DNA from: Acetobacteraceae bacterium
GTDB taxonomy: Bacteria; Pseudomonadota; Alphaproteobacteria; Acetobacterales; Acetobacteraceae
Assembly (NCBI GenBank): GCA_003164305.1
Contig: PLSZ01000675.1
Coordinates: 1 to 23,711 of the forward strand
Length of the DNA: 23,711 nt
Reading direction: 5' to 3'
Positions 12,201-17,312 of this stretch are shown here, piece after piece. The position numbers and the translations under genes were made by a program. Position 1 is the stretch's first letter; the number at the start of each line of letters is the position of its first letter. The notes below the pieces were generated by a model. It had not been told where the DNA came from. It searched no databases and was given only the letters and a program-made list of their open reading frames with translations.

Positions 12201-14586
12201 CACGGTAATCGCCACCGCGGTCAACGATCCCCCGTCGATCGGCGGGACGAAATCCGGCCAGAGCGTGACCGACGAAACCACGATCGTCCCCTTCACCACC
12301 GTATCGATCGCCGACGTGGACGCCGGCCAGACCGAGACGGTGACCGTCACGCTGTCGAACCATCTCAACGGCTCACTATCTAACTTCGGCGCCGGCACCT
12401 ACGTCAGCGCAACCGGTGTCTATAGTGTCACCGGCGGCGACGCGGCCGTCTCAGCCGCGGTGGACGCCCTTGTGTTCACCCCAACCGCGCATCAGGTCGC
12501 GCCCGGGAGCGCGGTCACCACCACCTTTACCATCGCCGCCATCGACACCGCCGGAGGTACCACCAGCGACAGCACCACCACCCTGGTCTCCACCGCCGTC
12601 AATGACGCCCCGGAAATCACGCGCACGGTGGTGAACGCCGGCGTCCCTGACGAACTCGAAAATACCCCGTTCGCCGGCGTGATCGTCACCGATCCAGATG
12701 TCGGCCACACCGATACGGTGACCGTGACCCTGTCCAACGCGGCGGGCGGCACCCTGTCGAACCTCGGCGGCGGCGGCTTCAACGCGATGACCGGCGTTTA
12801 CACCATCAGCGGCGCGCCGGACGCCGTGACCGCCGCGCTCGACGCGCTGACTTTTACCCCCGCGCCCCCCGCCGACGGCTTCGTCAGCGCCACCGGCTTT
12901 ACCATCGCCGCCACCGGGCCCGGAGGCACCGCCGGCAACAGCAGCATCAGCGTCACCTCGGTACAGCAGGTACTGGGCCTCGCCAACACGCCCACCGGCA
13001 ACGACGCGATTTCCGTCAGCGCGGACGGCACCCGGTTCGCCGCGCCAATCCCCGACCAGACCAACCAGGCGGCGATCACCCAGCCCGCGTCCGGCGCCGT
13101 CTACACCTTGCCCACCGGCTATCAGGCGGAGTTCCTCGGCGGCACCGCCAACGCCACCCTCTCGGACTCGGTGGGGGGCGGCGCGCTGCTGGTCGGCAAC
13201 ACCGGCAACGACACCCTGACCGCGAGCGCCGCCGCCGACACCATCCTCAGTGGAGCTGGCGCCAACCTCCTGGCCGTCAGCGGCGCGCGCGACGTGGCCG
13301 GCGCCAACGGCCAGACCACTGTCAGCGCTTCGGGAACCGGCGACACCGTGTTCGGCGGCGCCGGCGACCCGGCCATCATCGACAGCGGCACCTCCAACAC
13401 AATTGGCCTCGGCTCCGGCATCTCGAACGTCACTCTGGGCGGCAGCGGAGCCGCCCTGTATGGCGGTACCGGCATCGCCAGCATCCTCGACTCCGGCACC
13501 GGCGACGCCATCGGAGGCCTCACCGGCGATCTCTCCGTCACGCTGAGCGGCGGTGCCTCCAGCGTGTTCGGCGGCGCCGGCACGCTGTCCGTCGCGATGA
13601 CCAGCATCGCCTCGGCCGTCGCGATCGGCACCGGCGCCGGCAACGCGACACTGACCATCGGCGGCGCTCACGCGTCGGTCTATGGGGGCTCCGGCAGCCT
13701 CAGCATCGATGTGACCGGCGACTTCGCGCTGATCGGCACTGGCGGCGGACCCGCGTCGGTCACCATCGAGGGTGCCGGCGCGACGCTGTACGGCGGCGTC
13801 GGAAGCCTCACCGCCGACGTTACCGCGGCGGCAACGGGCGCCGTCTTCGGTCTTGGCTCCGGCGCGTCCGCCTTGACCCTGGCGGGTGCCGGAGCGCGCG
13901 TATTCGGGGGCACCGGCCCACTGACGGTCGATGATCTCGGCACCGGCGACACGATCTCCGGCGGGCCCGGAAATACGCGTGTGACGGTGGCGGGAAGCGG
14001 CGCGGTGGTGGTCGGCGGCGGCGGCGCTCTGTCGTTCGTCGGCGGGGCCGGGGGCGCGACGGTGTTCGGTGGGTCCGGCGCGACCACGGTGACCGGCGGC
14101 GCCGGAGCGACAACGCTCTACGGCGGCGCCGGAGGGATCATCACGTTCGTCAGCGGTGCCGGCCTCGCGACCTACCAGGCCGGGTCTGGCAACGAGACGC
14201 TCACCGCCGCCGGGTCGGACACCGGCGCCATCATCGATGGCGGCATCGATCCGTCGGGCGGCGATCTGCTGATCGGTGGCGCCGGAGCCGACAGCCTGTT
14301 CGCCGGTACCGGCGCCGATACCTTCACCGGCGGCGGCGGCGGCAATGAGTTCGTGTTCTACAAATCCGTCGTCGCCGGCAGCGCGCCGCGCGACATGATC
14401 ACCGACTTCAACGCCTCCGACAGCGTCATCCTGTCCGGCTACGGCGTCCCGGCCGCCGCCACCGCGTTGAACTCCGCCACCTCCGCCGCCGGCGCCACCA
14501 CGATCACGCTGTCCGACAGCACACGGATCACGTTCCTCGACGTCTCGAGCGCCGCCGCGCTGCAAGGCCACGTGTTCTCGGTATAG
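292..14586 (+). CDS. Giant multi-repeat RTX-type surface or secreted protein
   Basis: This 4764-residue protein is probably a type I-secreted adhesin or matrix protein. Layout: residues 1-165 are low complexity with no signal peptide or lipobox. About 170-560 has some eight blades with LYF/VYF strands and DGT/NGT turns, like ELWxxDGT propeller repeats. About 569-970 has three cadherin/Ig-like copies. 976-2837 has three beta-helix supermodules like autotransporter passengers. 2838-4222 has eleven cadherin-like copies. About 4223-4660 is glycine-rich with VFGGxG/LYGGxG turns. The C-terminus has RTX nonapeptide-like GGAGADSLF and GTGADTFTG, then an ITDFNASDSVIL segment and a short hydrophobic tail, as in type I substrates. 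I found one cysteine (residue 3754). No exporter lies nearby. The ATG at 292 is preferred over TTG 265 because of the Shine-Dalgarno at 273-280. Adhesion is inferred from the architecture. Confidence 0.9.
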   Translation: MTNRIGRAASFANAFAATSIDGPPDIDPALVTDGGIWPRFLTPPAGVTQIASGQAAEVATVASHQATKVQPARTLGAEALTGPTTLLAPIHAAQPPGVSNWDPGVNAGTIAVTGPFTGGGIPAARSPAADLPSAAIASTLSGRSDPTGTGAASAQLPTPDGAVVITSGVSSSPQNLLFISSDGGTLFATAGTTVIKLATTASMPGFLPDPLLDNPISAVVNGTKVYFASADSTDLTSAIWSYDGTTVAQVTSSSNYVDTAVDGNNPVAPDPMVSYGGNLIFSQGNVTAGADGGAYDLATLAIFSPGTGLITQPTVPRGGYDPGDFVTLNGTLYFEATDSVTHAEAIYSYNGTSAVEIYNSHPTSTANSGGLAAGAIQGPLIAFNGSLYFGSGQQTVYEITSTGSLANAAINESGGTNAAEYLYNNAGGEDLIVSNNHLFFLSENNGVYSVGTTNAVALVLASLGAQSFAPVVYNGALYFVADNPSNQQQDLYSSTGGAGTILKTNFGGSDFLLMGSTVFYNNNGTGLGEITGASSLGTLTVPGGAGGQPLVVTPFADVSWNSGSVVASPPTVVAGATVAFTGGGGAIALDSSLTVTDASSANILGAIVTMGSFLTGDTLHFTTQNGISAVFSSGTLTLSGTATVANYQTALDSITYSFNPANGDPTGGGTETSRTIAWVVSDISNSSTSVISKLNLVHAAPSLSTAGTVSFTGGGSAETLDGTLTLSDPDSGGLLNSGTVSLVGFIAGDILSANTTGLPITSSYNTLTGVLTLSGADTLADYQAALRSVAYSFNPANGDPTGGGGHTSRTIDWSINDGVSQSATGTSTLTAIHAAPAVTAGGTVSFTAGGSAVTLDPTLILADPDSAVLASATVTVGGFLSGDILSFTNTSSTTFGNIAGADTSGTLTLTSSGATATLAQWTAALRSIAYSFSSGDPTGGGVHTSRAVSWTVNDGVAASASATSTLAVAAAPILIYGQTIDAAGIVASSETVTAGIMSLRAGTSLAGTINVGTSLNSSDFRLGADGSGGTDVILSTVFGSYASNVTLLTNPATIASTAVIAGSLSSAIGVNGPTGTAWALSNFGGVSETGTSSYGISFAGAGGFIFNTGLVGGARAGIALHAAVAVDNGDGGAIGGFYGISASLAPATVVNTGGITGVRGGIVLNAGGLISNMTTGTISGFNGIYDKAGVVTVVNTGGISGDPTASNGLQLDGGGTVSNQTGGQINGDDGIFAGSVAVTVVNTGVILGNSAQGAGVYLAAGGLVSNQTGGTITGGRGVYAETVAVTVVNAGSIGGGSFPGFGIDLAAGGQITNQSGGTIGGGGGAVSFAAGFTSRLAIVPGAMFTGVSDGGNTIGATSISTLELVSASGTGTIAGIGAEYIDFSRTTIDTGASWVLAGTNTVSGSLVNSGTFTDEGTLANQGAIGGNRLRLSGGALTNLVGGVISAAYVYGISAGGTDTLANQATITSTSAIAVYFAAAGNVGNAAGASIAGTDMGVKLRGTGATVGNFGHVAATVSGPAGYGVYLRNGGLVANGQSGASTASIDGYYGVAFKAVEATNALGTMANYGTVIGSGTASTAVLLSNAGTVFNGQGGATAALIQGGRYGVSDGQGTVVNNATIVATQSQSGAYGVALQGAGGVSNLGAAAVIQGYAAVSIGTDGTVTNSGTIRSTLGPFGVAVKFVGGNARLIDEPGGVFVGTLFGGTGGTAVMELTSGAGTLVGFGTSIVNFTSLVFDSGARWTVGGNALGSGLTTFGGIAGFANGDTIDLTDFAASTATWASNTLVLSDSGGTNHATLAIQGSFASSDFNVVSDGTSGTDISLNPDFLYGATIDAGGIVAQSETVANGTLTLFNGVTAVGTVAVGTSLSSGDFTLASDGNGGTKIILSTVFGSYASGVTLSTLPATVAGTATISGTVANATGLQGATGTAWTVINQGLISETGHGSSFGVSFAGGGTITNAATAVIYGYQYGMIASGGAAEVSNLGRVAASNTAFGGYGIVLAAGGTITNGQSGATAAYIGGYRGGIHIQSASFSTVTNYGTVFGFPGGNAVVMVNGTVNNGPSGATGAEIEAGGFGIIFSGTGTVVNRGTISGGGNIFEPNYWGITIAGAGYVANLGSASLINAYHAVQIDGDGTVTNAGTIQSNAGMSGTAVAFGGATNLLIDHPGGVFTGTVITTGTSTLQLASGASAGTISGLGTYIDNFTSLTLDPGARWTVTGNASASGLGALGIGGFTFGDTIDLTGFAATGKTFTTNALVLSQGTSATATLAIQGSFTSGQFNVVSDGAGGVFITEQADLAYGQTIDQTGILATSETVTSGTLTLLNGTTALGTIIAGTSLSSGDFSLKPDGTGGTDVIVSSIFGTYASAVTLLTSSGKVTATGLVTNTGGFGITGTTSATAWTLANAGSVSGTYGIVLRSAGTVSNSGAVSGTAIYGIWLRGGGFVSNAAGGTISAAATTGIGVYLGPTGTGSATNAGHIAAGVGIVLRLAGTAINSGTITASGAVGISLGSGGYVSNAATGLISAVGGGIRLDSGGAGSMVNAGRVTSGNAPGIDLYATGDALTNTASGTIAGAVGVSLHNGGTVINSGKIIATGSVGAGVVQDAGGTVSNAGTISATDGTAVAFSGTLADQVIDIPRGVFDGTVLASTSAASTTLELTSAVSAGTIAGIGTSFAGFGTIAVDPGAGWTWSGANTLAAGATLANAGMITDLGTLTASGTVSGAGTIVIGGGAAFLALGPIGGSQNVSFATGSGTLAIATPANFSATVLGLPVDDTFDFTTIANGGSLTVQIAVDDHLTVSTGTSVLASVQLDTSRNFGGLALAHTPDGNGGTDVTLAPPPLIGGTASGQPALDSGTIHPFATLSVTDANPNQTETVTVVLSDPGNGVLSDLAGGSVNNGTYTVSGTPASVSTALQGLAFAPTAHQVTPGASVATTFTLTVLDNIGVGTTNSATSVLATAANDPPTVGGTKSGQSVIDEATVQPFSAVSIADPDVGATETVTITLTSGNLASDADGTLSGTGLTKTGVGIYTLTTGSPDGVTSELDALTFTPSAHQVPPGGTVATAMALSVTDGIAGTPTTDTATTIIATAVNDAPAIGGATAGQSATDEATISPFSSVSIGDVDAGQTETVTITLSNLGNGALSGFVTGAYTPGTGVYSVTGADSAVTTAVEGLVFTPTTHQVAPGDTTTTIFTIAATDTAGGTASNETTTVSATAVNDPPAIGGSRSAQAVTDEASDSPFSNVSVGEVDFGQTETVTITLSNAANGALSNVGIGNFNGSTGVYAVSGTDAAVTSAMDGLVFTPTAHQIAPGNAVVTTFTIRATDTAGGTTSNSGTTVVATAVNDPPSIGEAKSGQSVTDEAAAAPFSGVTIGDADFGQTETVTVTLSNHANGTLSDFGVGGYNGSTGVYSVTGTDAGVTAAVDGLVFTPTAHQVAPGASVTTIFTIVATDTAGATNGNATTTVVATAVNDPPAIGGTRSGQTVTDETTISPFSGVTINDIDFGQTETVTITLSNHANGTLSNDGAGGYSASTGVYSVTGTDAAVTAAVDGLVFTPAAHQVVPGASVTTTFSIAATDTAGASSGNSTTTVGATAANDAPVIGGTKPAQAVTDETTISPFANVSIGDVDAGQTETVTITLSDHASGALSNGGGGNYNSSTGVYSVTGTDAAVTAAVDGLSFTPTAHQVAPGASVTTTFAIFATDTAGGTSSNTSTTVAATAINDPPVIGGTNSGQAVADNAYLSPFANVTIGDIDCGQTETVTITLSNNTNGTLSNIATGTYIASTGVYAVTGTDAAVTSAVDGLVFTPTAHQTAPGASVTTTFAIAATDTAGGTASNSATTVGVTAVNDPPAIAGTKSAQTVTDETTIAPFALTTIADPDLGASETITVTLQASGFASDVNGTLSGTGLTHTGAGTYVLTTNSPATATAELDALVFTPPAHQVVPGAAVTTAMLLSVTDGIAVTPTTDAATTVIATAVNDPPSIGGTKSGQSVTDETTIVPFTTVSIADVDAGQTETVTVTLSNHLNGSLSNFGAGTYVSATGVYSVTGGDAAVSAAVDALVFTPTAHQVAPGSAVTTTFTIAAIDTAGGTTSDSTTTLVSTAVNDAPEITRTVVNAGVPDELENTPFAGVIVTDPDVGHTDTVTVTLSNAAGGTLSNLGGGGFNAMTGVYTISGAPDAVTAALDALTFTPAPPADGFVSATGFTIAATGPGGTAGNSSISVTSVQQVLGLANTPTGNDAISVSADGTRFAAPIPDQTNQAAITQPASGAVYTLPTGYQAEFLGGTANATLSDSVGGGALLVGNTGNDTLTASAAADTILSGAGANLLAVSGARDVAGANGQTTVSASGTGDTVFGGAGDPAIIDSGTSNTIGLGSGISNVTLGGSGAALYGGTGIASILDSGTGDAIGGLTGDLSVTLSGGASSVFGGAGTLSVAMTSIASAVAIGTGAGNATLTIGGAHASVYGGSGSLSIDVTGDFALIGTGGGPASVTIEGAGATLYGGVGSLTADVTAAATGAVFGLGSGASALTLAGAGARVFGGTGPLTVDDLGTGDTISGGPGNTRVTVAGSGAVVVGGGGALSFVGGAGGATVFGGSGATTVTGGAGATTLYGGAGGIITFVSGAGLATYQAGSGNETLTAAGSDTGAIIDGGIDPSGGDLLIGGAGADSLFAGTGADTFTGGGGGNEFVFYKSVVAGSAPRDMITDFNASDSVILSGYGVPAAATALNSATSAAGATTITLSDSTRITFLDVSSAAALQGHVFSV
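1996..3201 (+). repeat. Three cadherin/Ig-like repeats, 131-136 residues each
   Basis: The copies start at 1996, 2389 and 2794 within the giant gene. Each opens with a proline and a GTVSFTGGGS-like strand, contains LTLSDPDS or similar, then ALRSVAYSF and NGDPTGGG, and ends with a TSRTIDWSVNDG-like strand and an alternating Ser/Thr tail. Lengths are 131, 135 and 136 residues. The NGDPTGGG turn is almost invariant. Similar modules are common in long alphaproteobacterial RTX proteins. DP-D and ND motifs at module junctions suggest calcium-rigidified linkers (inferred). Confidence 0.8.
3217..8802 (+). repeat. Three autotransporter-like beta-helix supermodules
   Basis: Each supermodule opens with the same header, YGxTID..GI.A.SETV, then GT..GT...GTSL.S.DF.L..DG.GGT and FG.YAS. 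Headers are at 3217, 5773 and 7186, so the units are about 852, 471 and 538 residues. Between headers run short rungs such as VVNTGGI, GGLVSNQTGGTI and TNAGTI, typical of right-handed beta-helix passengers. Units 1 and 2 close with a shared module containing ARWTV.GNA, GDTIDLT.FAA, ATLAIQGSF and FNVVSDG; unit 3 ends differently. No autotransporter beta-barrel follows, so the passenger-like fold is here joined to an RTX C-terminus. Confidence 0.8.
8803..12957 (+). repeat. Eleven cadherin-like repeats with near-constant length
   Basis: Copies start at 8803, 9175, 9568, 9946, 10324, 10702, 11080, 11458, 11836, 12229 and 12607. Lengths are 124, 131, six times 126, 131, 126 and about 117 residues. 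The consensus is P-P-x-IGG, SGQ.VTDE, PF..V.I.D.D.GQTETVT.TLSN, TGVYSVTGTDAAV, ALVFTPTAHQVAPG, TDTAGG and TAVND. Copies 2 and 9 form a second type, with a DPD.GA.ET strand, a GTLSGTGLT insert and SVTDGIA.TPTTD near the end; both are exactly 131 residues. The constant unit length and type pattern point to expansion by recombination. Confidence 0.88.
12958..14586 (+). repeat. Glycine-rich RTX-like C-terminal tract
   Basis: From about residue 4223 to the end, the giant protein changes to degenerate VFGGAG, LYGGTG and VYGGSG turns separated by short Ser/Thr/Ala/Val strands. These resemble stacked hemolysin-type coils, though most lack the full aspartate pattern GGxGxDxLx. The best calcium-binding-like nonapeptides are GNTGNDTLT near 13195 and GGAGADSLF then GTGADTFTG near 14275-14330. 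The last 80 or so residues, with DMITDF, DSVILSGYG and a strand-rich end, match the usual shape of type I secretion C-termini. Confidence 0.75.
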
Positions 14587-14672
14587 GAGAGATCGTTGCA
14601 ACATCCAAGCGATCAGCGTCGTCGTTCTCAACACGCCACGCATGAGGAAATCCCCTGAAAATCTCGAAGCTC

Positions 14673-15449
14673 ATGACGTCGGCCTGGGAAGAGAGCGCCA
14701 TCCGAGCCGCTCTGGCCGACGACGCGATCGGTTGTTTCCCCGGCGGCGAACCCCAGGGAACGCTCGCCGCCGCCTGTCCGGTATGCGAGTCGCGCGACAT
14801 ATCATTACGACAAAATAACCTCAGCCATTGCCCGCGCTGCCGGCATATCTTCCAATCCGATCTCCGCGTGTCGGCCGTGTACGACGCGGACTACGCCCAC
14901 CAATACGACCGGCGTCCCCACCACCAGATGTCCGCCCTCCGCTGGGCTTTTATTCAACGCTGGCTGCGATTGCCGGCCGGCAGCCACGTTCTGGACGTCG
15001 GTTATGGCAACGGTTCGTTCCTGAAACATGCCCGCCGGCATGGCATGCGGGTCCACGGCATCGACGTCCATGGCGAGGACTTCGGCGTTCCAACCGTCGA
15101 TGTCGATACCACGATCGTTTTCGACCTGATCTGCTTCTTCGATTCGCTTGAGCATTTTCCTCAATTCGGCGCGCTGTCCGGCCTGCGCGCGGCGAACGCG
15201 ATCGTTTCCCTGCCGGCGGTCCCGTATTTTCTCCTGGATAGCCCAGGACGCTGGCGTCACTACAAGCCGGGCGAGCATTTGCATTATTTCTCCCCCGAAA
15301 GCCTGGATGCGCTGATGTTCAAATGGGGGCTGCCCAGAAAACTCGTCGAGGGCGCGCCGGAAGACGAGCTTCGCGGGAAACTCATGATCGGCGGGCGCGT
15401 CCACGACAATATCCACACCGCGATCTACGCCGAAGGCCACCGCGCATGA
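14673..15449 (+). CDS. SAM-dependent methyltransferase with N-terminal zinc ribbon
   Basis: This 258-residue class I methyltransferase would transfer a methyl group from SAM to an unknown acceptor. Residues 35-56 carry CPVC and CPRC pairs, a predicted zinc ribbon. The SAM site is VLDVGYGNG (106-114) with D131 as the likely ribose-binding acid. FDSLEHF (156-162) and HLHYFSPESL (202-211) are typical of Methyltransf_23-like enzymes in cell-surface polysaccharide clusters. The family usually reads DxGxGxG; here it is DVGYGNG, which is acceptable. It starts 86 bp after the giant gene, with only a weak ribosome site before the ATG, and its stop overlaps the start of the glycosyltransferase. The pairing suggests the acceptor is a sugar, but this is inferred. 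Confidence 0.82.
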   Translation: MTSAWEESAIRAALADDAIGCFPGGEPQGTLAAACPVCESRDISLRQNNLSHCPRCRHIFQSDLRVSAVYDADYAHQYDRRPHHQMSALRWAFIQRWLRLPAGSHVLDVGYGNGSFLKHARRHGMRVHGIDVHGEDFGVPTVDVDTTIVFDLICFFDSLEHFPQFGALSGLRAANAIVSLPAVPYFLLDSPGRWRHYKPGEHLHYFSPESLDALMFKWGLPRKLVEGAPEDELRGKLMIGGRVHDNIHTAIYAEGHRA

Positions 15450-16681
15450 AACTTCGCTCCGGCTGGCTCAGGCGGCTATACTATCGCATCGGCATTCACG
15501 CGGCGCCGCCGGGCACGTTATTGTGCGTCGTCCATCAACGTATTCGCGCCTTAACGCGCCGCCGGTTGAACCGTTACGCCTCCGGCGACGTCTTCACCCG
15601 CGCGGCGTTCGGCGGTACACCTTATTACGATATCACACGAATCCGCCGCTCCAGGCAGGTGGATGGCCTGGCGCTGATCTTCTTCATGGGGCTCGGAGAC
15701 TATCTTTTCGCTACCCCGGCGATCGAGGCCCTGCGGCTCGCCTTCCCCGGCCTGCTGATTTACGCTTACGCCTCGTCCAGCGGCGACGCCGTGAACTCCC
15801 CTCTGGTCGGGCAGATGCTGCGGACCAACCGCTACATCGATGCGGTCTTCAGCTATCGGGGACGCCCAGGCCGCCGCTGGATCGATTACGACTTCCGCGA
15901 TTGCCTGAAGGACGTGCCGAAGAATTTTGTCATTCTGCCGGTGATCTACGACGTCGATCCCCTCGTATTCCATCGCGTGACCTCCGTCATGGAGACGTTC
16001 AACCTGCCGGTCCGCTGGCCGGTGCCCACGCCCATCCTGGAGCCAGCCCGGATGTCCCCGGCGGTGACTGGAATTCTGGCGGACATCAGCCGGCACGCGG
16101 CGCGCGGCGTCGTGTGTTGCCATTTCGATACGAGATCGTCCGGCTACATCTATCCCGGACGTGACGCGGTGGTGCGCGGCCTGATCGAAGCCGGTTACGC
16201 GGTCGTTTCGTTGACTGAACTCAAGGTCCGCCACCCTGGCGCGGTCACCATCGACGTCGCGCGCATTACGCCAGACGACACCATCGAACTGCTGCGCGCG
16301 CTTCGGGCCGAAATCCGGAATCTTTATATTCTGAGCGTCAATTCGGTCATGTGGCCAATCTCCTCGGCGCTCGGAATCGCCAATCTGGGGCTACATCTCT
16401 TCCTGGACATGTCCATTCATCAATATCTTTATCCGAATATTTTCGTCGTGAGCCGGCACGCCTACCCGCGGATTTCCGCCAGCCGCATGTTCGTGGCGCC
16501 GGAGAGCGAGTACGAAGAAACTTCGGCTCCGAACGGACCGGTTCTCACCAACTTCGCGCCGGGGTTCGTGCTCGGCTGTTTCTCCGACATGGTCGCGACA
16601 CTCGAGGCCAATGCGGCACCGCCCTGTTTGGGACACTGCGCCCGCACGGCGCCAACCGTCGCCGCCGAACCGGCCATCTGA
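15446..16681 (+). CDS. GT9 (heptosyltransferase-like) glycosyltransferase, divergent
   Basis: This 411-residue protein has a GT-B layout. The N-terminal hallmark MGLGDYLFATPAIEALR (81-97) matches the GxGD...TPAIxAL signature of ADP-heptose:LPS heptosyltransferases. Residues 221-256 correspond to the nucleotide-sugar domain strand and helix. The usual late D-[ST]-G-xxH-xAxALG motif appears as VNSVMWPISSALG (298-310), so the acidic and histidine residues are replaced and the donor or activity may differ. It is longer than most GT9 enzymes (around 330-370). The ATG at 15446 overlaps the upstream TGA (ATGA), implying translational coupling; an upstream in-frame ATG at 15323 lies inside the methyltransferase gene and is rejected. 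The C-terminus has a CLGHC patch of unknown meaning. Confidence 0.75.
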   Translation: MKLRSGWLRRLYYRIGIHAAPPGTLLCVVHQRIRALTRRRLNRYASGDVFTRAAFGGTPYYDITRIRRSRQVDGLALIFFMGLGDYLFATPAIEALRLAFPGLLIYAYASSSGDAVNSPLVGQMLRTNRYIDAVFSYRGRPGRRWIDYDFRDCLKDVPKNFVILPVIYDVDPLVFHRVTSVMETFNLPVRWPVPTPILEPARMSPAVTGILADISRHAARGVVCCHFDTRSSGYIYPGRDAVVRGLIEAGYAVVSLTELKVRHPGAVTIDVARITPDDTIELLRALRAEIRNLYILSVNSVMWPISSALGIANLGLHLFLDMSIHQYLYPNIFVVSRHAYPRISASRMFVAPESEYEETSAPNGPVLTNFAPGFVLGCFSDMVATLEANAAPPCLGHCARTAPTVAAEPAI

Positions 16682-16684
16682 CCG

Positions 16685-17242
16685 TCAGGCCCGCGCGCAA
16701 GCCGCGATATATGGCAAGAAACGCGTGACCGGCGGCGTCTCGAGACTTTTGACTTTCGCCCCTTCGTCGAAGCGGCGCAGCTTCGTCGCCGCCTCGGCGT
16801 GCGGATTGGCCCGGTACGCGGCACATTCCGCCTCGGTCATCGGGCCGCCCTGTAACGCCAGGCTGCGAACGCTGTCGGGCGATAACTTCGAGAAATAGTC
16901 GGGTTCCGAACCGCACAGAAACCGCTTGGCCGCGACGTGCAGCCGCACCGGCTCGGTCACCTCGGGGCCGAACCAGCGTGCCAGCCAGGCGTGGCCGAGT
17001 TCCTCATGCTTGTCGTCGATGCCGTCCTTCGCCGGATCTTCGCCCAGATCGTGCACCATGTGGCCGATGTCGTGCAGCAGGCAGGCGGTGATCAGAGCGG
17101 CGCCGCAACCGGCCTGTTCCGCGAGCCAGGCCGCCTGCAAGGCATGCGCGCGCTGGTTGATCGCCGACAGGCCATACAGGCGATGCCCCTTCCCCTCGAT
17201 GATCTCCCCAATCATCGTTACAAGTTCGTCATCCATCCCCAT
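16685..17242 (-). CDS. PhnZ-like HD-domain mixed-valent diiron oxygenase family protein
   Basis: This 185-residue protein resembles the HD-domain oxygenases of phosphonate catabolism. PhnZ cleaves 2-amino-1-hydroxyethylphosphonate to glycine and phosphate. Residues H33, H57, D58, H79, H102 and D159 align with the six diiron ligands known from PhnZ, and K106 with its phosphonate-binding lysine. Y23 is kept, but the residue matching PhnZ Glu27, linked to substrate closure, is S26, so the substrate may differ. SLALQGGPM (127-135) is a family signature. No phnY, phnW or transporter gene is nearby. Two ATGs compete (17242 and 17236), each with a ribosome site 6 nt upstream. It converges on the glycosyltransferase with a 3-bp gap and is divergent from the aminopeptidase. 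Confidence 0.85.
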   Translation of the reverse strand: MGMDDELVTMIGEIIEGKGHRLYGLSAINQRAHALQAAWLAEQAGCGAALITACLLHDIGHMVHDLGEDPAKDGIDDKHEELGHAWLARWFGPEVTEPVRLHVAAKRFLCGSEPDYFSKLSPDSVRSLALQGGPMTEAECAAYRANPHAEAATKLRRFDEGAKVKSLETPPVTRFLPYIAACARA

Positions 17243-17253
17243 CTCCCACTTCC

Positions 17254-17287
17254 GTGCGCGTCAGCCCTATCATGGGCCATCGCGCAC
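17254..17287. promoter_or_regulatory. 34-bp bipartite dyad between divergent genes
   Basis: GTGCGCG (17254-17260) pairs with CGCGCAC (17281-17287), and inside them GCCC (17264-17267) pairs with GGGC (17274-17277) around TATCAT. Both half-sites are separated by exactly 3 nt on each side, so the whole element is symmetric about 17270.5. It occupies half of the 70-bp gap and lies between the two ribosome sites. The centre TATCAT resembles a -10 box, but no good -35 is visible. A shared operator is a reasonable inference. Confidence 0.45.
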
Positions 17288-17312
17288 TGAAACCGCGACT
17301 GAGGAGTCATGA

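Noticed and set aside
12451..14643. Minus-strand frame of 730 codons over the RTX tract
   Set aside because: Antisense to the Gly-rich coils, with no motif or ribosome site.
15323..15445. N-terminal extension of the glycosyltransferase
   Set aside because: It lies wholly within the methyltransferase gene, is Arg-rich, and the ATG at 15446 gives a normal overlap.
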